A stretch of DNA of 64,000 nt, taken from assembly GCA_026417135.1 (NCBI GenBank), contig JAOADV010000007.1, positions 1 through 64,000 on the forward strand, read 5' to 3'. The notes beneath the pieces were generated by a model, which searched no databases, was not told where the DNA came from, and saw only the letters and a list, made by a program, of their open reading frames with translations. Positions 1-10,502 of this stretch are shown here, piece by piece (position 1 is the stretch's first letter; every line of letters starts with the position of its first letter). This DNA is from Ignavibacteria bacterium (GTDB lineage Bacteria > Bacteroidota > Ignavibacteria > Kapaibacteriales > UBA2268). A program made the position numbers and the translations under genes.

Positions 1-1
1 T

Positions 2-94
2 ATCGAACGGAATGTATATCATAACAATGCAAAGCCAAAGCTACCGAACAAAACAAGAATTTGTATTGACGAAGTAAATTTCCAATTCCTCTGA
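2..94 (+). CDS. 3' end of an upstream gene truncated by the window edge (30 codons, product unknown)
   Basis: Open frame ATC GAA CGG ... TTC CTC TGA running in from the window start, followed about 30 nt later by a strong terminator. Confidence 0.4.
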   Translation: MERNVYHNNAKPKLPNKTRICIDEVNFQFL

Positions 95-122
95 AGAAGG
101 GGAAATTTTACTGATATTTTTT

Positions 123-157
123 GCCCCTTTCGATGATTTCGAAAGGGGCTTTTTTTT
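123..157 (+). terminator. Rho-independent terminator
   Basis: GCCCCTTTCGA-TGATT-TCGAAAGGGGC perfect 11-bp stem followed by a T tract. Confidence 0.9.
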
Positions 158-401
158 GGATTATAGTTTAAACAAATATTATAAAAACAAATTGAATATA
201 AAATTTTAATTTTTAAGAAAATGCAAAAAATTTTGTTTAGTTTTTTGTTAAATTGTAAGTTCATTGTGTTATTCTTTTGAAACTTTAATTGGTTTAATTT
301 GAAAAGAAAGCATATAAATTTTGAGAAGAAGCAAAGCAAATATCATTTTTCTCAATCCACATTAATGTATTTATCAAAAAAAAGAAAGGAGAAATGCAGT
401 T

Positions 402-1862
402 ATGGCTCAAACAGCAACCAATAAGCGGCTTGTTACTCTTATCCCTGGCGATGGGATAGGACCGGAAGCAGTCAACGCAACAAGAAGAATTATCGAGGCA
501 ACGGGTGTTCCAATCGAGTGGGAGGTTTGCGAGGCTGGAGCAAATGTTTTCAAAAAGGGATTAGAATCGGGTGTTCCAGCAGAAACAATTGAGTCCATTC
601 GAAGAACTCGTGTTGTGTTGAAAGGACCATTAGAGACACCAGTCGGCTATGGCGAAAAAAGTGCAAATGTTACTTTAAGAAAACTTTTCGAAACTTATGC
701 TAACATTCGTCCTGTTCGAGAACTTCCCGGAGTGCCAACTCCATATAGTGGACGAAATATCGACCTTGTAGTCGTTCGTGAAAATGTCGAGGATTTGTAC
801 GCTGGTATCGAACATATGCAAACTCCTGGAGTTGCACAATGCCTGAAATTAATTTCTCGAAAAGGCTGCGAAAAAGTTGTGCGGTTGGCGTTCGAACTTT
901 GCCGCGCAGAAGGGCGAAAGAAAATCCATTGTGCCACAAAGTCGAATATAATGAAGTTGACTGAAGGAATGTTGAAACGGACTTTCGAGGCAATTGCTCC
1001 AGAATATCCCGATATCGAAGCCCAACATATTATTATTGACAATTGTGCGCACCAACTTGTTAAAAGACCAGAACAATTCGAAGTTATCGTAACCACAAAT
1101 ATGAATGGCGACATTATTAGCGATTTAACTTCTGCTCTCATTGGTGGCTTGGGATTTGCTCCTTCCGCAAATATTGGTAATGATGTTGCTATCTTTGAAG
1201 CTGTCCACGGTTCTGCTCCTAAGTATGCTGGCAAAAATGTCATTAATCCAACGGCAGTGCTTTGGTCTGGAATCTTTATGTTGCGACACATTGGCGAGTT
1301 CGAAGCCGCAGCAGCTATTGAACACGCTATTCTTGTAACTCTCGAGGAAGGAAAAGTTCGCACTGGCGATGTCGTTGGTTACGATAAATGTAATTCCACA
1401 ACTGAATACACAGATGCTATAATTTCGAATCTTGGGAGAAAATCTGAAAGATGGCTCGTACGCGATTATAAGCCTTTAAAGCTACCCCAAGTTTCGAAAG
1501 AATTCGACTTCGTCAAACCGCAAAGTCGTCGTGTAATTGGAGTTGATATTTTTATCGAGACTTCTAAGCAACCCGAGGAAGTTGGACCGAAACTCGAAGA
1601 GATTTGCGCAAATACTCCTTTAAAACTCAAAATGATGTCCAACCGTGGGACCAAAGTTTACACTCCTACTGGAGCAATTACCGATTGTGTGGACCATTTC
1701 CGCTGCCGTTTCATTTTGCGTTCGAACGATGGTGAATTGACCGATGCTCAACTAATTGACCTTCTCCAACGCGTATCCTCTGAGTTTCGGTGGATGCATA
1801 TTGAAAAGTTGCAAGAATTTGATGGTCAACCAGGATTCACAAAAGCACAAGGTGAAGACTAA
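402..1862 (+). CDS. icd: NADP-dependent isocitrate dehydrogenase (long form with C-terminal extension)
   Basis: 486 aa; starts LVTLIPGDGIGPE, with VVVRENVEDLYAGIEH and NIGNDVAIFEAVHGSAPKYAGKNVINPTA motifs of the isocitrate/isopropylmalate dehydrogenase family; extra ~150 aa C-terminal region as in Thermus-type enzymes. Confidence 0.95.
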   Translation: MAQTATNKRLVTLIPGDGIGPEAVNATRRIIEATGVPIEWEVCEAGANVFKKGLESGVPAETIESIRRTRVVLKGPLETPVGYGEKSANVTLRKLFETYANIRPVRELPGVPTPYSGRNIDLVVVRENVEDLYAGIEHMQTPGVAQCLKLISRKGCEKVVRLAFELCRAEGRKKIHCATKSNIMKLTEGMLKRTFEAIAPEYPDIEAQHIIIDNCAHQLVKRPEQFEVIVTTNMNGDIISDLTSALIGGLGFAPSANIGNDVAIFEAVHGSAPKYAGKNVINPTAVLWSGIFMLRHIGEFEAAAAIEHAILVTLEEGKVRTGDVVGYDKCNSTTEYTDAIISNLGRKSERWLVRDYKPLKLPQVSKEFDFVKPQSRRVIGVDIFIETSKQPEEVGPKLEEICANTPLKLKMMSNRGTKVYTPTGAITDCVDHFRCRFILRSNDGELTDAQLIDLLQRVSSEFRWMHIEKLQEFDGQPGFTKAQGED

Positions 1863-1894
1863 AGTTATAGTTTTATTATTGATGGTAATTCGGA

Positions 1895-1928
1895 GGGGCA
1901 CATTTTTTTGTGCCCCAAATTTTTTTTC
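1895..1928 (+). terminator. Rho-independent terminator downstream of icd
   Basis: GGGGCACA-TTTTTT-TGTGCCCC followed by AAATTTTTTTT. Confidence 0.85.
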
Positions 1929-2304
1929 TGAATTTTTAGATTATAATTTGTAAATGTAGCGAATGCTTTTTTTGTTTTCGAAATGGGTTTCTTCAATAGA
2001 GTATAGTAACAAAAGAGAACCAATAAATAAAATAATCATAACTCCACAACGCGAAGAGTTACACAAAAAGGGTGGGGGAAGGTAGCGTAGCTATCCAAAA
2101 CAAAATTCAAAAGGAACTTTGCCACTAATTGGAAGGACGGGCATCTTACCTATCCAATAATGGTAATTCATTAAGGTTTTTTGTTATAAATCAAAACAGT
2201 TCTGCAATGTAGATATTAAAAAAATTATTTTTCAAACAATACCAAAATAGAATTTTGGTCTAATCTTTCTAGTGTAAAAAAGCTTTCGAATTCGAAAAAA
2301 AGTC

Positions 2305-3078
2305 CTAAACTTGTTGAGTTTGTAGTAAATGTTTTTCGCCAGAGCACGTTGCTTTTAAATAATCCCGGTTCATAAGTGCAATAAAGCTTACGGAAATCTG
2401 TTTTGGGCAAGCAGCTTCGCATTCATAGAAGTTAGTGCAGTTACCGAACCCTTCTTTTTGCATCTGTTCAACCATAGCAAGAACGCGCCGCTTACGTTCG
2501 GGCTGACCTTGTGGTAAATAGGCAAAATGTGCAACTTTTGCGGCGACGAAAAGCATTGCCGATGCATTTGGACAAGCAGCAACACAAGCTCCACAGCCTA
2601 TACATTGAGCAGCGTCCATAGCGGTTTCAGCATCATCCTTTGGGACGATTATACTGTTAGCTTCGGGAGCTTGCCCAGCATTAACGCTTATAAATCCACC
2701 AGCCTGTATTATTCTATCGAAAGCGGAGCGGTCGACAACTAAGTCTTTTATAATTGGAAAGGCTCTTGCCCTAAATGGTTCAATCCAAATTTCGTCTCCA
2801 TCCTTGAATTTTCTCATATGTAGTTGACAAGTGGTGGTCGCTGGTTCGTGACCGTGAGGAATCCCGTTAATAGTCAAAGAGCAAGCACCGCAAATACCTT
2901 CTCGACAGTCGTGTTCGAATGCAACTGGTTCTTTTCCTTCAAGAATCAATCGTTCATTTAAAACATCAAGCATTTCAAGGAACGACATATCCTCGATTAC
3001 ATCATCGAGATGATAGGTTTCGAACCGACCCTTTGCCTTTGCATTCTTTTGCCTCCATATATGAAGTGTTACTTTCAT
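2305..3078 (-). CDS. sdhB: Succinate dehydrogenase/fumarate reductase iron-sulfur subunit
   Basis: [30 protein letters not shown] and [10 protein letters not shown] Fe-S motifs; next to SdhA and SdhC. Confidence 0.95.
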   Translation of the reverse strand: MKVTLHIWRQKNAKAKGRFETYHLDDVIEDMSFLEMLDVLNERLILEGKEPVAFEHDCREGICGACSLTINGIPHGHEPATTTCQLHMRKFKDGDEIWIEPFRARAFPIIKDLVVDRSAFDRIIQAGGFISVNAGQAPEANSIIVPKDDAETAMDAAQCIGCGACVAACPNASAMLFVAAKVAHFAYLPQGQPERKRRVLAMVEQMQKEGFGNCTNFYECEAACPKQISVSFIALMNRDYLKATCSGEKHLLQTQQV

Positions 3079-4991
3079 TATTTATAACTCCTCACAGTTA
3101 ATGGTACATACTCAAAAACAAGAGGTTCAATGTGGCGAATTGGTTTGTTTCCGTCGCCAGTAAATTCCCAAGCGGCGACGTGCGCAAATTTTTCATCGTT
3201 TCGTTTTGCTTCACCGTCTGGATATTGGTGCTCTTCGCGGAAGTGACCTCCGCAAGACTCATCTCGTTCGAGAGCATCCCAAAGGATTAGTTCTGCAAAT
3301 TCTAAAAAGTCGGCAACACGAAGTGCTTTTTCCAGAACTATATTTAAATCCCCTTCTTCGCCAACGATGGTTAAATTGCTCCAAAACTCTTCTCTTATTT
3401 GAGGAACAATTTCTAATGCCTTTTTTAAACCTTGCTCATTTCGGCTCATTCCGCAGTAATCCCACATTACTTTACCCAATTCTCGATGGAATTGCGTTGG
3501 AGTCTTTTTACCATTAATCGACATTAACTTTTTAATTCGAGAAGTTACTTCTTCTTCGGCTTTCTTGAATTCAACTTTGTCTGTATTTACCTTATCGAGT
3601 TTCGTCGTTGCAAAGAAGTGTCCGATTGTATAAGGTAAGATAAAATAGCCATCTGCTAAACCTTGCATAAGGGCGCTTGCTCCTAACCGATTTGCTCCGT
3701 GGTCAGAAAAATTTGCTTCTCCGATAACAAATAATCCCGGTAAATTACTCATCAAATTGTAATCGACCCACAAGCCACCCATAGTATAATGTGGTGCTGG
3801 ATAAATCATCATCGGTGTTTCGTATGGATTTTCGCCAGTTATTCTTTCATACATTTCAAAAAGGTTACCATAGCGTTCTTCAATCACTTCTCGACCTAAT
3901 CTTTTAATTGCATCGGCAAAATCGAGATATACAGCATTGCCAGTTAATCCTACTCCGCGTCCCTCGTCGCAAACTCTTTTTGCAGCACGCGAAGCTATGT
4001 CTCTTGGAGCCAAGTTTCCATAACCGGGATACATACGCTCGAGAAAATAATCTCTTTCGTTTTCTGGAATATCGTTAGGTCTTCGCTTATCTCCTGGATT
4101 AATCGGCACCCAAACCCGACCATCATTTCTCAGCGATTCACTCATTAAAGTAAGTTTAGATTGATGTTCTCCACTTTGGGGTATACAAGTGGGATGTATC
4201 TGGGTGAAACAAGGGTTTGCAAAGAAAGCACCGCGTTTGTATGCTCTGTAGGTTGCGGTTACATTACATACTTGGGCATTTGTCGAAAGGAAGAAGACGT
4301 TCGAATAGCCACCAGTTGCAAGAACTACTGCATCGCCCCAATGAGATTCAATTTTACCACTGAGCAAATCTCTTGTAACAATCCCGCGTGCAATTCCATC
4401 AATTACAACGAGGTCGAGCATTTCCTTCCGTGTATGAAGTTTTATTTTCTTTAAACCCACTTGTCGCATCATCGAAGAATACGCTCCTAAAAGCAGTTGT
4501 TGCCCAGTTTGACTACGGGCATAGAATGTTCGGGATAGCTGTGCTCCGCCAAAGGAACGATTGCTGAGATAACCACTATATTCCCGGGCAAAGGGAACAC
4601 CTTGAGCTACGCATTGGTCGATAATGGAATTACTCACTTGTGCAAGTCGGTAAACGTTGGCTTCGCGTGCTCGGAAGTCTCCACCTTTGACTGTGTCGTA
4701 GAAAAGTCGCCAGATACTATCGCCGTCGTTTGGATAATTCTTGGCGGCATTAATGCCACCTTGTGCAGCAATACTGTGGGCTCGTCGAGGACTGTCGTGG
4801 AAAGTAAAAACTTCGACGTTATAACCAAGTTCGGCGAGGGAAGCAGAAGCCGAAGCTCCAGCTAATCCAGTCCCAACAACAATGATTTTGTATTTTAGTT
4901 TATTTGCGGGACTTACCAGCTTCATTTCGAAACGGTGTCGGTCCCATTTTTCTTCGATACGACCCGATGGTACTTTACCGTCTAATATCAT
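3078..4991 (-). CDS. sdhA: Succinate dehydrogenase/fumarate reductase flavoprotein subunit (start moved to the internal ATG, giving an ATGA overlap with the upstream sdhC)
   Basis: [30 protein letters not shown]-binding motif, [20 protein letters not shown] and [18 protein letters not shown] motifs. Provided ORF starts at 5045; [11 protein letters not shown] at 4991 is the likelier start. Confidence 0.93.
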   Translation of the reverse strand: MILDGKVPSGRIEEKWDRHRFEMKLVSPANKLKYKIIVVGTGLAGASASASLAELGYNVEVFTFHDSPRRAHSIAAQGGINAAKNYPNDGDSIWRLFYDTVKGGDFRAREANVYRLAQVSNSIIDQCVAQGVPFAREYSGYLSNRSFGGAQLSRTFYARSQTGQQLLLGAYSSMMRQVGLKKIKLHTRKEMLDLVVIDGIARGIVTRDLLSGKIESHWGDAVVLATGGYSNVFFLSTNAQVCNVTATYRAYKRGAFFANPCFTQIHPTCIPQSGEHQSKLTLMSESLRNDGRVWVPINPGDKRRPNDIPENERDYFLERMYPGYGNLAPRDIASRAAKRVCDEGRGVGLTGNAVYLDFADAIKRLGREVIEERYGNLFEMYERITGENPYETPMMIYPAPHYTMGGLWVDYNLMSNLPGLFVIGEANFSDHGANRLGASALMQGLADGYFILPYTIGHFFATTKLDKVNTDKVEFKKAEEEVTSRIKKLMSINGKKTPTQFHRELGKVMWDYCGMSRNEQGLKKALEIVPQIREEFWSNLTIVGEEGDLNIVLEKALRVADFLEFAELILWDALERDESCGGHFREEHQYPDGEAKRNDEKFAHVAAWEFTGDGNKPIRHIEPLVFEYVPLTVRSYK

Positions 4992-5713
4992 ATCTCGCCT
5001 CCTACCAAACCAGACATAATAGATATTGGTATAGAAATCAAGCAAATAACAATAATAATAGAAAGAATAGTGCTTAGGTTTTGCAAGGTTGGAAAATAGT
5101 GTTTCTCGTTAAAACCTAAGGTCTGGAACATACTTTGTATTGCGTGGTCAAGGTGAAAACCGACTATTATAACACCTACAATATAAACTAACGAGATTAA
5201 GGGATTTTTAAAGCCTAAAACTACCATTTTATAAACATCAAATCGTTCCAAAATAACGGTAGAAACAGCATTATGCATTTGAAAGAATTCTGCACTATAG
5301 TGCTGAGGATTGGTTACACGAAAAGTGAAATGCAAAAGATGGTATAGTACGAAAGCGAAAATCATAATTCCAGTCCATATCATTGTTCGCGAGCTAAATC
5401 GAGCTTTTAAATAATGTTTTAAAGCGTAACCAGTTGGTTTTGCGTTCCAGTTCTCGAATTTTAATTTAATTGAGGTGATGATATGAAGAACTACCGAAAC
5501 TATTAGAACAACCCGGAAAATCCAAAGAATTGGACCTAAACTATGAAGAAAGGCAGAATATGAGTTTAAAGTGTCGCGGCCAAAATAAATTAGAAGATTA
5601 CCAGCAGTGTGAATAATTAAATAAAGTACTAATATCGCTCCAGTAACAGCCATAACGACTTTGCTAAGAATAGTTGAGCGAAGGTAGCTAAATATCCCCA
5701 TAAAACCTCGCAA
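4988..5713 (-). CDS. sdhC: Succinate dehydrogenase/fumarate reductase cytochrome b subunit
   Basis: 241 aa with five hydrophobic segments and His residues; adjacent to sdhA/sdhB as in Bacteroidetes-type SdhCAB. Confidence 0.88.
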   Translation of the reverse strand: MRGFMGIFSYLRSTILSKVVMAVTGAILVLYLIIHTAGNLLIYFGRDTLNSYSAFLHSLGPILWIFRVVLIVSVVLHIITSIKLKFENWNAKPTGYALKHYLKARFSSRTMIWTGIMIFAFVLYHLLHFTFRVTNPQHYSAEFFQMHNAVSTVILERFDVYKMVVLGFKNPLISLVYIVGVIIVGFHLDHAIQSMFQTLGFNEKHYFPTLQNLSTILSIIIVICLISIPISIMSGLVGGEI

Positions 5714-5830
5714 CGTTATTTAACAAACAATTCAATGAACTTATAACTGTAAATAACTAATTTAGATAAAAAATTAAGAAAAAAGCCCAGTTATTATATA
5801 GAATTTTGTAAATTTTTTCTCAAATGTGTA

Positions 5831-7996
5831 TCATTTTGTTGCATTATCAAGGTATGATATACTCAACTTTTTTGAGTATTGAGCTATTTTTACCGAGGTG
5901 TTTTCTACTTCCTTAGTCAAAATTTCTATTGAATTTGTTAAAGATTTTATTGCATTAGATAATTCTGCCAGTTGACTTTGTTTTCTGAAAGCTTCTTCTT
6001 CTTCCTTCCTTAATGTATCGGAAATTTTTTGTAAAGCCATCTTTTTTTCTTTCGAAGCAAAAAGGTCTATCAATAGAAAGATAAATATTGCAATGAGAAA
6101 GAACGAGAGTAGCTTCAAAACAATACCCAAGCTTCTTAAAGCTTCGGTTTCGAGTATTTTGTTGAATATATACATTATGTTATTTCCAACGACAAAACTT
6201 CCTATTGAAGCTAACGCAAGGAACACAAAGGGTATCCAAGTGAACTTTTTACTTAAGTTTAAATACTTCGAGCGTGTTTCGATTATCGAATTTTCTGCGT
6301 TTAGAATTTCTTTTTGTAGCTCGACTACTTCTTTTTCTAAAGTTTGCCTCTTTGTTTTTAGTTCGTCGAGCTCTTTTTGGTCTTTTACAAGTTTAAGTTG
6401 CGACTCTTCCAAAAGTTTTTCTGTTTTTTCTTTAAAATCTACGACAATAGAGTTAAGAAATTCAGTTTTTTGCTCGAATCTAACATTGTCGAGCAGTTTA
6501 TTTAATTTAATTAGATTTTCACGCAAATTTGGTTGTAAGGTGAATATCCCGTCCTTTTCGATGAAAAGTTGTTTGTGCGATAAAACAAAATTAATTACGT
6601 CGGGGTAATCCTCGTTGAAGGCAGTTTCGAGAACTTCGCCAAAGTCGATTTCATTAAAGTATGCAATGTTTCGGATGATTTTCCTTTCGTAAGTGGTAAG
6701 CAATTCGATAGGAGAAATTGCTATCGTATAATCATTTGCTAATTGATTTAACAAATCGAACTTTTCCTTTTCCTTTTTCTTTAAATTCATAGAAATAATA
6801 ATAGAGTAATGTGTTCGAATCTTGTAAAATTCGTTCGTATTTGGAATTGGTTCTGCTAAATCGCTTTCATTTTTTAAATAACGGAATAAACTTCCGTAGG
6901 TTTCCAAATTCATTGGAATACAACGCAAAGCTTCTTCGCCGAATTTCGGTAACAGTGAAAGAAAATCGATTGAGTCTTTCAAAATTTTAGGCACCCTTTC
7001 AAAAATTTTCTCGTAAAGGATATTGAAAAAAATATTTTCGTTTTCTCGATTTAAATTGGCATCGAATTCCCCAAAAAATAAATCCAGAATGAATGGTATT
7101 CCAAATGTATATTTATAAACTTCTTCCAAGTCAAATTCCTTAGAAAATCTTTTAGAGTAATCAAAGGTTTCGGCTTTTGAAAGGGGCGCAAGCGTGTATA
7201 TGGCAAGTTTTTCGGCAGGTTCGCAATTTAAAATTTTTCTTGCAGTTAAATTATTTCTGGAAGTTAGTATGAATTGAAAATTGAATATATCCGAAAGCTT
7301 AATATTAACCTCGGGCGATTCAACCGTATAAGCTTTGAAATTGTGTAATGAAAGATTAGAAAGATAACGATATAAGTGTTTTACTATCCAATAATCAATC
7401 GAAGCAGCGGAAAGTTCGTAATTGTCGAAGATGAAATACAAATTAATTGATTTATCTGAGTCACGTTTTTCTGCAGCCAAAGAAACGAAAGGAATAAGTA
7501 AAGTTTCTACAAGTATATCAAGAAAATCTAACAAAACTCGGCGGTCGGATTTCTTTTGGAAAATTAAATTGATTGTATTTTCTAACTTTGGGAGCTCTTT
7601 TAGTCGATTGGTCCCAAGATAGTCAAGCGAAAGATAATCGTAAAAGTTGTATGAACTGGCGACAAATTCCGACAAATTTTTATCGATACCTTCGAGTTCG
7701 TTTAAAACTTCAACAAATCGCTCAGAAAAAAATTGTAGGTCCTCGAAATTGAGCTTTTCGAGTTCGGAGATATTTGTTTTAAATCTCAAGGACTTGTAAA
7801 GATTACAGAATTGGAAAGTATCATTAAGGTCGAAGAAAAAGACGAATGTGTTCGCTTTTTCCGATAGAATATCGTTAATAAGTTTAGAAACAAGAAAAGA
7901 CTTACCAACGCCAAAAGTTCCTTGCAAGCAAATGAATGGACAACCGTTGTTAACTGCATTTTCGAAAACAAGCTGGTAAACTTTATCTTGTTCCAT
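5831..7996 (-). CDS. P-loop (STAND/NACHT-like) NTPase with coiled coils flanking a two-helix transmembrane segment
   Basis: Walker A LQGTFGVGKSFLV and Walker B-like NLYFIFDNYE in the N-terminal half; long Lys/Glu-rich coiled coil; TM stretches FTWIPFVFLALASIGSFVV and LGIVLKLLSFFLIAIFIFLLIDLF; second coiled coil. Confidence 0.7.
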   Translation of the reverse strand: MEQDKVYQLVFENAVNNGCPFICLQGTFGVGKSFLVSKLINDILSEKANTFVFFFDLNDTFQFCNLYKSLRFKTNISELEKLNFEDLQFFSERFVEVLNELEGIDKNLSEFVASSYNFYDYLSLDYLGTNRLKELPKLENTINLIFQKKSDRRVLLDFLDILVETLLIPFVSLAAEKRDSDKSINLYFIFDNYELSAASIDYWIVKHLYRYLSNLSLHNFKAYTVESPEVNIKLSDIFNFQFILTSRNNLTARKILNCEPAEKLAIYTLAPLSKAETFDYSKRFSKEFDLEEVYKYTFGIPFILDLFFGEFDANLNRENENIFFNILYEKIFERVPKILKDSIDFLSLLPKFGEEALRCIPMNLETYGSLFRYLKNESDLAEPIPNTNEFYKIRTHYSIIISMNLKKKEKEKFDLLNQLANDYTIAISPIELLTTYERKIIRNIAYFNEIDFGEVLETAFNEDYPDVINFVLSHKQLFIEKDGIFTLQPNLRENLIKLNKLLDNVRFEQKTEFLNSIVVDFKEKTEKLLEESQLKLVKDQKELDELKTKRQTLEKEVVELQKEILNAENSIIETRSKYLNLSKKFTWIPFVFLALASIGSFVVGNNIMYIFNKILETEALRSLGIVLKLLSFFLIAIFIFLLIDLFASKEKKMALQKISDTLRKEEEEAFRKQSQLAELSNAIKSLTNSIEILTKEVENTSVKIAQYSKKLSISYLDNATK

Positions 7997-8001
7997 ATTA
8001 G

Positions 8002-8415
8002 TTAAATGTTGAACAGAATTTTGACTTCCGTCCCTTTCTCACTCGTTTGTACTGTAAAATTGTCGGATAGCTCTTTTATTAAGAAAATACCACGGCCTCT
8101 TTCTTTGTGAATATTTTCTGGTTTCCGAGGGTCATCGAGATTTGTAGGGTCGAACCCGCGACCTTCGTCCGAAACTATTACGATGAGATTTTTGTCGTAG
8201 GCAACAACTTTTAAAGTAACGTTTTTCATTGGGTCGCATTGGTTTCCGTGCTGGATTGCATTGATAACAGCTTCGGTCGTGGCTACAAGAATATCCTGAA
8301 ATTTTTTCTTTTCGAAAGGAAATTTGTTTTGGACTTTTTGAAGTATAGTTTCGATTATCGAAAGTGAAAACTTGTCAGAAGTAAAATTGATTTCGAGCTC
8401 GAAGTTATCTTCCAT
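8002..8415 (-). CDS. RsbW/SpoIIAB-like anti-sigma factor histidine-kinase-type ATPase (HATPase_c_2)
   Basis: DILVATTEAVINAIQHGNQ (N box), VSDEGRGFDP (G1) and ERGRGIFLIKELSD (G2) motifs. Confidence 0.88.
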   Translation of the reverse strand: MEDNFELEINFTSDKFSLSIIETILQKVQNKFPFEKKKFQDILVATTEAVINAIQHGNQCDPMKNVTLKVVAYDKNLIVIVSDEGRGFDPTNLDDPRKPENIHKERGRGIFLIKELSDNFTVQTSEKGTEVKILFNI

Positions 8416-8422
8416 TGCAAAA

Positions 8423-10309
8423 CTATACTTTAACGCTTATTTTCAAAATCAAATTTGGCACTACACCAGCAACCTTATAGTTCCAAAATTTTAACTCGTA
8501 CCAACCTTGCAAAAATACAATGTTATTGTCATTATAAAAAAACCTTATTTCTGTTTCTGGGGCAAAAGAATAATACTTATAGACCCGATTAATTTGGTAA
8601 GCTACGAGCGGACTTTGTTCAATATTATAGATTCGACCACCGAAGGAAAATCTCAAATTTTCGACGATTTCGGTTCCTAAAAGGTATCGGAGGAATATTT
8701 CATTGGTTATTGTTTCTTTTGTCATCGAAAATTCTTTCCAAAATAATGTACCTCTTTCCGAAAATTTAATAATCGCATTACCAAATAACGATAAACTTTT
8801 CGACAATGGAACAAAAAGGGAATCGCGATAAGAAATCTGACGAAATGCATAGCTTTGAACCGATTTGCCCGTCGATTCAAAATCAAATGTTACATAATTC
8901 GAGATAATTTCAACACTGGGGGAATAGGATAAGAATTCCGTTCGATATTGTGTCGATGCCGTTAGTCGAATAATCCGGTTCCAATTGTTTAACATACTGC
9001 GTGTAGCTTTGAGAAAGACCAAATGGTTCAAGTGTAATTCCAATTGAGCAGTAAAAAGTAGATACGAGGAAAATATACGTTTGTAAGAAATGTTTGTTAT
9101 AGCAGAAAATTCATCTCTGTCGTCGTCGTTTAATGGCGAAGGTGTGTCGTATCGCATAATACCAATATTTGAGCTCATTGAAAAAGTATTCTTGCGGTCG
9201 GGCTCCAAACCTAAGGATAAATATAGATTAAGACGGGTTTGAATATTATTCTTCTGATATTCCAAAGAATATAGTTGACTTAGCGTTTTTTCGTCTATTT
9301 CGAATTTTGGTTTTAGAGAATTATCCTCATTTCTGTAAAAGTAGGAAATTCCGAGTAGTGGGTAGAAAGTTGGGGTTTTTAAATCAAAATTTAGATTCAA
9401 CGAAATAGAGTTTTCAGTTAGTTCTTTGCGGAGCGCCGAAAACGCATTTGTAGGGTCGAATTTATTGTATTCTCTTTGAACCAAAAAAGAGAGGAAATCG
9501 AGCTTAAAAAAGGTTGAAAAATTATCTAAAAGAAAATATTTGAAAGAGACCGAAGGCGAAAAAGTGTAGTGAGTTCTTCGTTCGAAAAAATCTGGTAAAT
9601 AGGTTGGTGGAACGATATAATCCATTGTGTTCTCTTTATAATTTAGGTCGAAAAAAATTTGACTTGAATCCTCGAAAATTCCAGATAAATTCGAATGGAA
9701 TGAAAAGTTGGAAAATTTTCTTTCCTTTTGTAAACTTAATCTTTCGTTGACTAATCGGTTGTTAAATGTGAAATTGATAAATTTTAAGTTCGAGGTCTCG
9801 AAATAAAGGAAATATCTTGTGCCGTTTGTTTTAACAACCCATTGTTGGTTATGTTCTCTACCAAAGGATACCCCTCCGCGCAACTTGTTGAAAAGCTCGA
9901 ATTCCAAACCAAGATTTCCATTAAATCTTTCTGCTTCTTTTATTCCAATGTTTCGCGAATCTGAGTTAAGCAAATAATTTGTTTGAAAAAGCAATGAAAT
10001 CGGTGTAAATATCTGAGCAAAGTAAGTAAAATTTAGATTTTCCTCGTTACGAAAAGCATCGTCTACTCCTTTAATTATGCTTCCAGAATAAAGGTTGTTG
10101 AAAACAACTCGTCCGAACAAAATATTTTTGTTAAGCGAAATTGAGCTATTCAACTTGTATATGTTGTATTGCTTATCGAATATTGTGGAATAGTAATTTG
10201 TCGGCAAAAAAGCTCGGTCGAACGCAACAAATTGTGAAGGTTGAAGGAATATTCTTTGTTGGGAAAGAACAAACAAAGAAAAACTAATCAGTATTGTTCG
10301 AATCTTCAA
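8423..10309 (-). CDS. Putative outer-membrane beta-barrel protein of unknown family (likely TTG start overlapping the upstream FlbD-like gene)
   Basis: Hydrophobic signal-like N-terminus KIRTILISFSLFVLSQQ and many alternating aromatic/polar strands. Provided ORF runs to 10459, but the first ~50 aa would overlap FlbD out of frame; a TTG at 10309 is a plausible start. Confidence 0.55.
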   Translation of the reverse strand: MKIRTILISFSLFVLSQQRIFLQPSQFVAFDRAFLPTNYYSTIFDKQYNIYKLNSSISLNKNILFGRVVFNNLYSGSIIKGVDDAFRNEENLNFTYFAQIFTPISLLFQTNYLLNSDSRNIGIKEAERFNGNLGLEFELFNKLRGGVSFGREHNQQWVVKTNGTRYFLYFETSNLKFINFTFNNRLVNERLSLQKERKFSNFSFHSNLSGIFEDSSQIFFDLNYKENTMDYIVPPTYLPDFFERRTHYTFSPSVSFKYFLLDNFSTFFKLDFLSFLVQREYNKFDPTNAFSALRKELTENSISLNLNFDLKTPTFYPLLGISYFYRNEDNSLKPKFEIDEKTLSQLYSLEYQKNNIQTRLNLYLSLGLEPDRKNTFSMSSNIGIMRYDTPSPLNDDDRDEFSAITNISYKRIFSSYLLFTAQLELHLNHLVFLKATRSMLNNWNRIIRLTASTQYRTEFLSYSPSVEIISNYVTFDFESTGKSVQSYAFRQISYRDSLFVPLSKSLSLFGNAIIKFSERGTLFWKEFSMTKETITNEIFLRYLLGTEIVENLRFSFGGRIYNIEQSPLVAYQINRVYKYYSFAPETEIRFFYNDNNIVFLQGWYELKFWNYKVAGVVPNLILKISVKV

Positions 10310-10502
10310 GTTTGATTGTTTGTTGATTGCACTTTCTTTTGTATTCAAGGACAAGTTCAACAATCGTTTTATAATCTTCTTGAACAATAAATTTTTTCCC
10401 AGTTCGAAGTGAAATAACCGATTGAATACCAATTTCGACAGTTTCGATTTCTTCTGCATTAATTACAATACGTTGTCCATCAAGTTTGGTTACAAGTATC
10501 AT
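10284..10502 (-). CDS. flbD: FlbD-like small protein (flagellar FlbD family)
   Basis: 72 aa MILVTKLDGQRIVINAEEIETVEIGIQSVISLRTGKKFIVQEDYKTIVELVLEYKRK matches the FlbD pattern (I-x-V-T-R/K-L-x-G ... N-x-x-x-I-E-T-V-E ... L-x-T/R-G-K-K-x-x-V-x-E). ATGA overlap with the preceding gene. Confidence 0.8.
   Translation of the reverse strand: MILVTKLDGQRIVINAEEIETVEIGIQSVISLRTGKKFIVQEDYKTIVELVLEYKRKCNQQTIKLEDSNNTD

Noticed and set aside
19-339. 106-aa minus-strand ORF
   Set aside because: AT-rich, overlaps the terminator at 123-157 and the probable 3' end of an upstream gene.
695-1363. 222-aa minus-strand ORF
   Set aside because: Lies fully antisense to icd, a confidently identified gene; no recognisable motif.
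6093-6608. 171-aa plus-strand ORF
   Set aside because: Antisense to the coiled-coil region of the P-loop NTPase; Ser/Phe-rich composition typical of the reverse strand of Lys/Glu-rich coding DNA.
5831-7996. Avs/NLR-type antiphage STAND protein
   Set aside because: The NTPase has a TM hairpin and coiled coils and no recognisable effector domain or defence neighbours; a defence role is not supported by the sequence alone.
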